Shown here one piece after another: positions 17,701 to 23,623 of a stretch of DNA of 25,446 nt. The notes beneath the pieces were generated by a model. That model was not told the DNA's origin. It worked only from the letters and a program-made list of their open reading frames with translations, and searched no databases. The stretch spans positions 1 through 25,446 of the forward strand of contig JAFZKR010000027.1 of the NCBI GenBank assembly GCA_017551845.1. The letters are read 5' to 3'. Both the position numbers and the translations under genes were made by a program. Within the stretch, counting starts at the first letter, position 1, and each line of letters begins with the position of its first letter. The stretch comes from Bacteroidaceae bacterium (GTDB taxonomy: Bacteria; Bacteroidota; Bacteroidia; Bacteroidales; Bacteroidaceae).

Positions 17701-18091
17701 AGGTATAGGCCAAGGCACCCACTATTCCGGCACCTAAAATGGAAATTGACTGCCAAAGATCCGGTTCCCTGTTGCCTGCTATGAGTTTCTTGGCGAGCAT
17801 GGTGATACTCCAGAAAAGGAACATGATGCACAATGCGCTCAAAACGGCGGACATTATGTTGACCATCATGGCCACCTTGCCCGGATCGCTTGTGAACTGT
17901 GAGAACAGGTTGGCGGTCAGCATGAAAATAGGTGCCCCTGGCGGGTGGCCAACTTCAAGCTTATAGCCGGTGGTTATGAACTCAGGACAGTCCCAGAAAC
18001 TGGCTGTGGGCTCAATAGTCATGCAGTAGGTCACTGCAGCAACAGCGAAAACCAGCCATCCTATGACAGTGTTAAGTCTTTTATAATTCAT
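14744..18091 (-). CDS. DUF2723 multi-pass GT-C glycosyltransferase-like protein (TMEM260-like)
   Basis: This 1115-residue protein has many hydrophobic segments in its first 650 residues and a soluble C-terminal part ending in helical, TPR-like repeats (about 1000-1110). The first extracytoplasmic loop has SFWDCPEF (D34, E37) and EVGHPPGAP at 46-54, the DUF2723 signature; an acidic residue in this loop is the usual catalytic base of GT-C glycosyltransferases. DUF2723 includes human TMEM260, shown to O-mannosylate proteins, so lipid-linked sugar transfer to periplasmic targets is plausible here, but the bacterial acceptor and donor are not known to me. It has its own candidate promoter upstream and is followed by a deacetylase gene after 2 bp. 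The family call is strong, the reaction inferred. Confidence 0.85.
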   Translation of the reverse strand: MNYKRLNTVIGWLVFAVAAVTYCMTIEPTASFWDCPEFITTGYKLEVGHPPGAPIFMLTANLFSQFTSDPGKVAMMVNIMSAVLSALCIMFLFWSITMLAKKLIAGNREPDLWQSISILGAGIVGALAYTWSDTFWFSAVEGEVYAYSSFCTAVTFWLILKWEENSEEPHSARWLVLIAYLIGVSVGVHLLNLLCITAIVLVYYFKRAKNPNWKGGILAIILSGLIIAAVLYGIVPGIVKVGGWFELLFVNGMGLPFNTGLITYIILLAAVLIWSVYETQRGDRKFNMYLSFLLSIALAGIPFYGHKASGIFFGILVLVAGAIYLFAKGIPEKIKPSPSILNTIMLCVMMITIGYSSYAVIVIRSTANPPMDQDSPEDVFSLGEYLAREQYGSRPLLYGQAYSSGLVWERANGNYCTPKSVTNGKSYGRLEKSSADEKDSYYVKDDKREYIYAQNMFFPRMYSKDGEHVKDYKNWTGGIKGKTYIYDACGNKEKAVIPTQMENLKFFFRYQVHFMYWRYFMWNFAGRQNDIQNQHGDLQTGNWITGIGFIDRHLIGGDINQMPDYLKGKGKNVFYCLPLLLGLIGLFWQFGKDKTGFHQFFVVLSLFIMTGLAIVIYLNQTPMQPRERDYAYAASFYAFAIWIGLGVTAISEGLSKLLGKKASPVIATLLCILVPIQMVSQTWDDHDRSGRYTCRDFGQNYLTTLPEKGNPIIFTNGDNDTFPLWYNLETEGFRTDARCCNLSYLMTDWYIDQMKRPAYDSPALPISFRKIEYQTGTNEYVAVDPQRKYNSLKQAKTDAEREWIDNEFELTNILDNYVKKGKPIPTDTIWLKIDKDAVLRSGMMIPKEYRGETDEETKAKMPDRMILSLKGKSNLMKNELMMLDLIAHCNWERPLFIATTVATDNYLNLGNYLVLEGLAYRITPFDWHQLGYIAESNSGAAIDTEKMYDNLMKFKFGGAGNPDVYLDETVRRMCWTHRRIFAQLAGQLINEGQNDKALEVLEYLDENLPYDAIPYWILRLPTEVGIARMWIALNEPKKALTILTDITAEQLMEMKWYLTMNNRQLKQMADSFDECASIIYSYTLPQLEKIVDKETFAQTVGLFDEMYGEFQKRTR

Positions 18092-18123
18092 TGTTGTTTA
18101 TGATGTTTGTCAGTCAAGAGCGT

Positions 18124-18158
18124 CAAAGTTACTCTTTTAAAGGTTAAAGGCTCTCAAA
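18124..18158 (-). promoter_or_regulatory. Candidate Bacteroidota promoter for DUF2723-deacetylase operon
   Basis: On the minus strand TAACTTTG (18131 to 18124) is a perfect -7 box, and a TTTG at 18158 to 18155 is a -33 candidate with a 23-bp spacer, slightly longer than usual. It lies in the 101-bp gap after purD and leaves a leader of roughly 25 bases before the ATG at 18091. Confidence 0.5.
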
Positions 18159-18192
18159 TGACAGTTATTATTTGTTACAATGATAGGAAGGA

Positions 18193-19464
18193 TCACAAAT
18201 CCTGACCTATATCGCTGCGGAAGTGTTTCTTTTCGAATTCGATGGTACGTGCTCCCTTGAACGAGAGAGCAAGCGCCTCCTCCTTATTCTTTCCGTATGA
18301 ACTGACTGCTATTACGCGTCCTCCTGCGGTAACGACTTCTCCTTTGTCGTTGAAGGCTGTCCCAGCATGGAAAACGATACTCTCTTTTATCTTGTCGATA
18401 CCGCTGATTACATAACCTTTGTCATAATGTTGCGGATATCCGCCGGAAACAAGCATTACGCATACTGCCGAGCGTGGATCCTGCTCCAGCACTTTTGTAT
18501 CCAGGTTTCCATCGGCCACACCTTTGAACAGTTCCACGATGTCGGCTTTGAGACGGAGCATCACGGTTTCTGTTTCGGGGTCACCCATGCGACAATTGTA
18601 TTCTATTACCTTGGGGTCACCATCAACATTTATCAGACCAAAGAAGATGAATCCTTTATAGACCAGTCTTTCTTGGACCAAACCCTCCACCGTCGGGCGT
18701 ATGATGCGGTCCTCGACCTTCTTCATCCACTCCTTGGTGGCAAAAGGAACAGGTGATACGGAACCCATTCCGCCTGTGTTGAGTCCGGTGTCATGCTCAC
18801 CTACACGTTTGTAGTCCTTGGCCTCAGGAAGTATCTTATAATGTTTGCCGTCAGTGAGAACAAAAACGGAGCATTCTATTCCGCTCATGAATTCCTCTAT
18901 CACCACGCGCGACGATGCGTTGCCGAACATTCCGCCCAACATCTCCTTGAGTTCTTTTCTTGCCTCATCGAGTGTGGGCAGTATCAGCACACCTTTGCCG
19001 GCGCACAGACCGTCAGCTTTGAGCACGTATGGGGCCTTGAGCGTTTCAAGGAACTTGAGCCCTTCTTCCAGGTTTTCGCCTGTAAATGTCCTGTAAGCGG
19101 CGGTAGGTATTCCGTGACGCTGCATGAACCTCTTGGCAAAATCCTTGCTGCCCTCCATCTGAGCGGCTGCCTTTGATGGGCCGATGACCGGAATGGCTTT
19201 CAGGGCTGAATCATTGACGAAATAGTCATAAATGCCGTTAACCAATGGATCCTCGGGACCAACAACGACCATATCGACTTTCTTCTCTATAACGAAAGAC
19301 TTTATTGCATCAAAGTCATTGGCCTTGATAGCCACATTCTCGCCCACACCGGCAGTTCCGGCATTACCCGGTGCTATGTAGAGCTTGTCTGTCTGCGGAC
19401 TTTGGGCAATCTTCCAAGCCAAAGCGTGCTCGCGCCCTCCGCTTCCAAGTAACAGAATCTTCAT
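18193..19464 (-). CDS. purD: Phosphoribosylamine--glycine ligase (GAR synthetase) PurD
   Basis: PurD joins glycine to phosphoribosylamine with ATP, the second step of de novo purine synthesis, in the cytoplasm. The 423-residue protein is full length. The N-domain begins [15 protein letters not shown], with GREHA at 9-13. GPEDPLVNG is at 69-77. The ATP-grasp domain shows [11 protein letters not shown] at 149-159, [12 protein letters not shown] at 224-235 and [12 protein letters not shown] at 288-299, the last holding metal and substrate ligands. The start codon overlaps the stop of the RNA methyltransferase gene as ATGA, so translation is probably coupled and the gene likely depends on the methyltransferase promoter. 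No purine-responsive site is evident upstream. Confidence 0.97.
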   Translation of the reverse strand: MKILLLGSGGREHALAWKIAQSPQTDKLYIAPGNAGTAGVGENVAIKANDFDAIKSFVIEKKVDMVVVGPEDPLVNGIYDYFVNDSALKAIPVIGPSKAAAQMEGSKDFAKRFMQRHGIPTAAYRTFTGENLEEGLKFLETLKAPYVLKADGLCAGKGVLILPTLDEARKELKEMLGGMFGNASSRVVIEEFMSGIECSVFVLTDGKHYKILPEAKDYKRVGEHDTGLNTGGMGSVSPVPFATKEWMKKVEDRIIRPTVEGLVQERLVYKGFIFFGLINVDGDPKVIEYNCRMGDPETETVMLRLKADIVELFKGVADGNLDTKVLEQDPRSAVCVMLVSGGYPQHYDKGYVISGIDKIKESIVFHAGTAFNDKGEVVTAGGRVIAVSSYGKNKEEALALSFKGARTIEFEKKHFRSDIGQDL

Positions 19465-20906
19465 TTCCTATTGTTTTTTTTGAATCCTTTTTCCTTTTTG
19501 TGGAACGGTTTTGCTCCCTCTTTATGGAAAGGTTTTGTTCCCTCGCTTTTCCTAAAGGGTTTCTCCCTGAGAGACTTTTCTCCATTTTTGCGGAAAGGCT
19601 GCTTGTCTGAAGTCTTATGAACCGGTTTTTCGTTCCTGAAATCCGTTTTCTCCGTTATTCCGGATTTCCTTTTTTCCTCTTTCTCAGCAAGGCGGGCCTT
19701 ATGGCGCAGTGTGCTACTGCGGCGGGTGGGTACGTCATCCTTCTTCAGGCGGCGGTCTCCTCCACGGAAATCATTGTATCTTCCGTCAAAAATTTCGTAT
19801 TTGCGCAGCTCGCACGGTAATGCTCCGTTGAAAAGCGGGATTTTTGCCGATGGCTTGAGGCCTATCTTGTCGAAACACTCGTAATGATAGCTTATTATCC
19901 AGGCCTCTCCGCCTACCAATGCATGCTTGAGGCGTTCACCTATCATCTCATAGAGGCTGAGCAGGTTGTCCTCTTTCAGGCGTTCGCCGTATGGCGGGTT
20001 GGTGATTATTACGGTACGCTGCCTGACAGGCTCGAAATCCTTGAAGTCACGTTGTTCGAAAGTGATTGTGTCCAACAGTCCTGCTGCCTTGGCATTGCGC
20101 TTGGCTGTAAGTATGGCCTTGGGGTCTTTGTCATAACCCTTGATGCTGAACTCGAAAGGACGTTCCTGGGAGTCATCGTTATATATTTGTTCGAACAGGT
20201 CGCGGTCAAAATCTTTCCATTTCTCAAATGCAAAGTGGTTGCGGAACAGGCCGGGAGCCATATTCCTGGCTATCAGGGCTGCTTCAATGGGGATTGTACC
20301 CGAGCCGCACATCGGATCCACAAAATCGGACTTGCCGTCCCAGCCTGACATAAGTATCATGCCTGCGGCCAGAATCTCATTCAATGGTGCTTCCATTGCC
20401 TCTTGGCGATATCCGCGCTTGTGAAGGGACTCTCCTGAACTGTCCAGTGAGAGGGAGCAGTCATCATGTGAAATGTGGATATGGAATGAGAGGTCAGGAT
20501 TGGCTACGCTCACGTTGGGACGTTTGCCGTACTTGTCGCGGAAAAAGTCCGCTATTGCATCCTTGACCCTGTAAGCTACGAATTTGGAGTGGCGAAAGTC
20601 CTCGCTATATACTACGGCATCGACAGCGAAACTGTCAGTAAGGGTCATATATTTGTCCCAATTTACCTTACGGCATAGTTCATATACTTCATCGGCACTG
20701 TCGGCTTTGAAGTGGAGGAAAGGTTTCAGAATGCGGATTGCGGTACGAAGATGCAGGTTTGCTTTGTAGAGCAGGGCTTTGTCTCCTCTGAATGACACCA
20801 TTCGGTTGCCAATGGCCACTCCATTGGCTCCAAGTTCAACAAGTTCTTTTGCAAGAATCTCTTCCAGCCCCTGGAAGGTCTTGGCTATCATTTCAAATTC
20901 TGTCAT
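19461..20906 (-). CDS. THUMP-domain class I SAM-dependent RNA methyltransferase (RlmL-like)
   Basis: This 481-residue protein is of the RlmL/COG0116 type. The N-terminal ferredoxin-like plus THUMP region (about 1-160) binds RNA. The Rossmann methyltransferase domain has [15 protein letters not shown] starting at D197 (SAM binding) and the catalytic NPPYGERL from N303, a motif shared by N2-guanine and N6-adenine methyltransferases. By family the target is probably 23S rRNA guanine N2, as for E. coli RlmL at G2445, but this is inferred. After about residue 380 comes a tail of about 100 residues, Lys/Arg-rich with repeated KPFRK/KPFHK units, probably disordered and RNA-binding. purD follows with a 4-bp overlap. 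A perfect -7 box is upstream. Confidence 0.9.
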   Translation of the reverse strand: MTEFEMIAKTFQGLEEILAKELVELGANGVAIGNRMVSFRGDKALLYKANLHLRTAIRILKPFLHFKADSADEVYELCRKVNWDKYMTLTDSFAVDAVVYSEDFRHSKFVAYRVKDAIADFFRDKYGKRPNVSVANPDLSFHIHISHDDCSLSLDSSGESLHKRGYRQEAMEAPLNEILAAGMILMSGWDGKSDFVDPMCGSGTIPIEAALIARNMAPGLFRNHFAFEKWKDFDRDLFEQIYNDDSQERPFEFSIKGYDKDPKAILTAKRNAKAAGLLDTITFEQRDFKDFEPVRQRTVIITNPPYGERLKEDNLLSLYEMIGERLKHALVGGEAWIISYHYECFDKIGLKPSAKIPLFNGALPCELRKYEIFDGRYNDFRGGDRRLKKDDVPTRRSSTLRHKARLAEKEEKRKSGITEKTDFRNEKPVHKTSDKQPFRKNGEKSLREKPFRKSEGTKPFHKEGAKPFHKKEKGFKKNNRK

Positions 20907-20931
20907 CTATGGATGATGATATTTCAATCCG

Positions 20932-20939
20932 CAAAGTTA
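20932..20939 (-). promoter_or_regulatory. Candidate -7 promoter box for methyltransferase-purD operon
   Basis: The minus strand reads TAACTTTG, a perfect TAnnTTTG match identical to the box before the DUF2723 gene, 25 bp before the start codon at 20906. No clear TTTG -33 element is at the expected spacing. Confidence 0.5.
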
Positions 20940-20993
20940 CAAAAAATACGCAATTAGAGACGTTTGCTTCTTTGTATTTTGTGCTCTTTTATT

Positions 20994-21181
20994 AGAACTT
21001 TTAGGGGTACCGGTTTCCGAAACTATGGGCCTGAAGGCCCTATCCCTCCCATCCCTAATTAGACACTCTGGAAAGCGTGAGTTTACTCCCACTTTCCAGA
21101 GCATCTTCTTAGGCACGGGCCCCGCCCTCTAACGTGCCGAGGGTGGCAACGGTTTCGGAAACCGATATCCCTAAAAGTTCT
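20994..21181. repeat. 188-bp element with 30-bp inverted-repeat arms and internal hairpins
   Basis: The arms at 20994-21023 and 21152-21181 are complementary at 28 Watson-Crick positions plus one G-T pair (21007/21068 in the last two digits 07 and 68 of 21007/21168); only 21010/21165 fails to pair. The 128-bp interior contains three further hairpins: GGGCC-TGAA-GGCCC at 21027-21040, a 10-bp stem at 21066-21075 with 21092-21101 (CTCTGGAAAG/CTTTCCAGAG), and GGCACG at 21112-21117 with CGTGCC at 21133-21138. Bases 21049-21054 can also pair with 21041-21046 plus 100 (21141-21146), enclosing the last two hairpins. Each arm carries its own small palindrome (GTTTC-C-GAAAC at 21013-21023; CGGTTTC-G-GAAACCG at 21150-21164). 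It lies between the 3' end of a GH31 gene and the promoter of the methyltransferase gene. No target-site duplication is obvious. It may be a MITE-like repeat or a structured RNA. Confidence 0.8.
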
Positions 21182-21194
21182 GTGCAATCAGAAC
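21177..21194. repeat. Small hairpin competing with the large inverted repeat
   Basis: GTTCTG at 21177-21182 pairs with CAGAAC at 21189-21194 around a 6-base loop. The left half is also the outer end of the large inverted repeat's right arm, so the two foldings exclude each other at their base. It is 8 bp beyond the GH31 stop codon on the minus strand and could be part of a 3' end signal, though no T-run follows on that strand. Confidence 0.45.
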
Positions 21195-21202
21195 CATTAG
21201 TG

Positions 21203-23599
21203 TTATAGTTTTACGGAAGTTTTCTTGCCGGTGTAGGTTACGGTTTTGGGCTCGCTCTGCTTGCCGTCTTTGATGAGGACTACGCGGAACTTGCGGTTCT
21301 GAATCATACCGGGGTATGAGCCTTTGCGGGCATTTATTGTCAGGCTGTGGCTCTTGTCGTTCCAGTTGAAATCAATCGTTGAGAATGCGCCGTTTTCGTA
21401 GTTGTAGTTGTCAAACTCATCCTCATAGAGGCAGAATGTACCGTTGGCTCCGGCATAGACGCGGATCTCCAGGTCATCCCAAGCCTTCTCTGTAGAGTAC
21501 TGTACATTAGGGCCGATGGGCAGGATGCTTCCGGCTTTCACGTAGAGCGGTATGCTCTTGATGTTCACGGAGCGCTCTATCTCCTGGCCGCCATTAAACT
21601 TCTCCATTGTCTCATAATCATACCAGCTTGTTCCGGCCGGCAGATAGAGTTTGGTGCTTTTGGCTTCAAGGAAATCCACATCGCCTATTCCCGCACGGCT
21701 CTTGCTCATTGCTCTTTCGGGGGTGTATTTGGCCTCCAGTACGGGAGCAACCAGCAGTGAACGTCCGAACATGAATTCATTGTTTATGTTCCATACGTTG
21801 TGGTCATTCTTGAAATCCATCATCAAGGCACGCTGGTAAGTGCCGTTGTTGGCATTTACATCATGTGCCAGAGAGTAGATGTAGGGAAGCAGGCTATAAC
21901 GCATCTTGACGGCTCCCACTAAAGCGTCAAATACGGGCTCTCCTGCCTCACCATAATAGTACAGTTCACGCGGAACCTCGGTACCGTGACTGCGCATCAT
22001 GGGGCAGAACACTCCGTACTGCATCCAGCGCACGTAGAGCTCCTGATAGAGAGGGTTCTTGGTGGCGCTGCCGTCCTGTGAACGCTCGTTGTAGCTGTTG
22101 GCGAAGAATCCGCCCAGATCACTGTTGAAGTTAGGGTTGCCTGTGAGGGCAAAATTGAGGCCTGCGGGAACCTGGTTGCGGAGGCTGTTCCAGTTGGACT
22201 GGACATCGCCGGACCAGGTGTTGGAGCCGTAACGCTGCTGTCCTGCAAAGACAGAACGGGTAAGGATGAGCACGCGCTTGTCACTTCCGTTCTCCATTGC
22301 GCGCTGGTTGTCATACACGCCGCCAACCGCCATAAGCGGGAAGGCATTACGAACTCTGCGCCACGGGCCCATTGCTGTGGGCAGGTCGAGGTCATTCTCC
22401 TTGAAGTCCATGTGGTCAGGTTCAGTGGAATCCATCCACCAGCCGTCTATATCCAGATCATACAGGCGTGTCAGGTGGTTCCAGTATATGTCACGTGCCT
22501 CCTTGCTGTAGGGGTCATAAGGGCGCACTCCGGAGGGATAGTCCCTGCGTGGAGGCCAGTCGGAGAGACCGCTCTGAGGCCATGTCTGAATGTCAATGAG
22601 CAGGTTCTTGGGCTGCAGTTCGCGATAGGGTTTAGTCATGGGGCCGAACGATGACCAGATGGAGATCATCAGCTTGGCGTTCTGGTCGTGAATATGCTTA
22701 ATCCAGCGTTCCGGATTGCTGAAATCGGGGTTATTGAACTCCATTGCGTTCCACAGGTAGTTGTCGCCCCAGTACTGCCAGTCCTGTATCATTACATCAA
22801 TAGGTACTCCGATGCTGCGGTAGCGGTCCAGCACCTCTGTGAGCTCACGCGATGTCTTGTAACGCTCGCGGCTCTGCATGAAACCGAAGCTCCAGAGCGG
22901 GAGCATGGGGACTGTGCCGGTAAGCTGGCGTATGCCTGCTATCACTCCGTCAGCATCACCACCGTATATGAAGTAGTAGTCTATGCAGCCGCCGTTGTCG
23001 GAGTTGAACTGGAATCCGCTCTCGTTGGCTATGAATGTTGTGGGCGAATAGTTGTCCCAGAACACTCCGTATCCCTTGATGGACTGGATTACATTGCAGT
23101 AGTCGTCAGTGTTGCCCTGGATCATGCGGCGGTTGGTTCCCGTTATGTCCATGCGCCCCTCCTGAAGGATTCCCAGGCCGTATAACGGCTCGTCGGCATC
23201 GGTCTTGAAGGTCTGCCTGACTTTTGCATCGGCGTATGAAGGTTTTTCCTGAGTGGGAGAATCTATTTGCGAAGTGTTTTCCATCAGGAGTACATTGCCT
23301 TTCGTGTCCTTGAAAGAAACATTACCGCCTAATACGTTAACAATCAGTTTGTCAGTTTTATAGACATCAATTGATACGTTTGCGTCCAACTTTTGCTCGG
23401 AACGGGCCACCTTGACCTGTCCGGGCTGCATGGTTACGGAGAGGCTCTGCTTGGTCAGTGCATTATCGGCAGGAGCCTTGTAGATATGCACGATAGAGGG
23501 GGAGTAGAAGGTCACTTCCACATTCATTTTCCGGTCTTGTGCTTGGCAAAGACCCGTAAGAAGGGCTAATGTAAGACAAAAGGTTAGCAGTTTTTTCAT
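21203..23599 (-). CDS. Glycoside hydrolase family 31 alpha-glycosidase (alpha-glucosidase/alpha-xylosidase type)
   Basis: This 798-residue enzyme starts with a signal peptide ending near CQAQ; the Cys is not in a convincing lipobox, so a periplasmic enzyme is likely. After an N-terminal beta-sandwich comes the GH31 (beta/alpha)8 barrel. The nucleophile is D390 in GWWMDSTEPD and the acid/base is D465 in WSGDVQSNW, the usual retaining-enzyme pair. MRSHGTEVPRE and RYSLLPYIYSLAHD are typical later barrel segments, followed by the distal beta domains with a DUF5110-like end (LYEDEFDNYNYENG). It acts on non-reducing-end alpha-linked glucose or xylose; which one cannot be decided from sequence. It follows another GH31 gene by 24 bp, an operon and probably part of a polysaccharide utilisation locus. 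Confidence 0.93.
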   Translation of the reverse strand: MKKLLTFCLTLALLTGLCQAQDRKMNVEVTFYSPSIVHIYKAPADNALTKQSLSVTMQPGQVKVARSEQKLDANVSIDVYKTDKLIVNVLGGNVSFKDTKGNVLLMENTSQIDSPTQEKPSYADAKVRQTFKTDADEPLYGLGILQEGRMDITGTNRRMIQGNTDDYCNVIQSIKGYGVFWDNYSPTTFIANESGFQFNSDNGGCIDYYFIYGGDADGVIAGIRQLTGTVPMLPLWSFGFMQSRERYKTSRELTEVLDRYRSIGVPIDVMIQDWQYWGDNYLWNAMEFNNPDFSNPERWIKHIHDQNAKLMISIWSSFGPMTKPYRELQPKNLLIDIQTWPQSGLSDWPPRRDYPSGVRPYDPYSKEARDIYWNHLTRLYDLDIDGWWMDSTEPDHMDFKENDLDLPTAMGPWRRVRNAFPLMAVGGVYDNQRAMENGSDKRVLILTRSVFAGQQRYGSNTWSGDVQSNWNSLRNQVPAGLNFALTGNPNFNSDLGGFFANSYNERSQDGSATKNPLYQELYVRWMQYGVFCPMMRSHGTEVPRELYYYGEAGEPVFDALVGAVKMRYSLLPYIYSLAHDVNANNGTYQRALMMDFKNDHNVWNINNEFMFGRSLLVAPVLEAKYTPERAMSKSRAGIGDVDFLEAKSTKLYLPAGTSWYDYETMEKFNGGQEIERSVNIKSIPLYVKAGSILPIGPNVQYSTEKAWDDLEIRVYAGANGTFCLYEDEFDNYNYENGAFSTIDFNWNDKSHSLTINARKGSYPGMIQNRKFRVVLIKDGKQSEPKTVTYTGKKTSVKL

Positions 23600-23623
23600 A
23601 ATTCTATTGTTGTTTAGGGATTA

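Larger units (their letters stand above)
20907..21202. other. 296-bp intergenic region
   Basis: Holds, from right to left in the direction of transcription, the small hairpin after the GH31 stop, the 188-bp inverted-repeat element, and the -7 box of the methyltransferase gene. Only short reading frames exist: 35 codons at 21025-21132 on the plus strand, wholly inside the element, and 55 codons at 20937-21104 on the minus strand; neither resembles a protein family I know. Confidence 0.6.

Noticed and set aside
20994..21181. Insertion sequence or CRISPR origin for the inverted-repeat element
   Set aside because: There is no transposase frame, no target-site duplication that I can see and no regularly spaced identical repeats.
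22688..23185. A 165-codon plus-strand open frame opposite the first GH31 gene
   Set aside because: Antisense shadow of a gene with intact catalytic residues.
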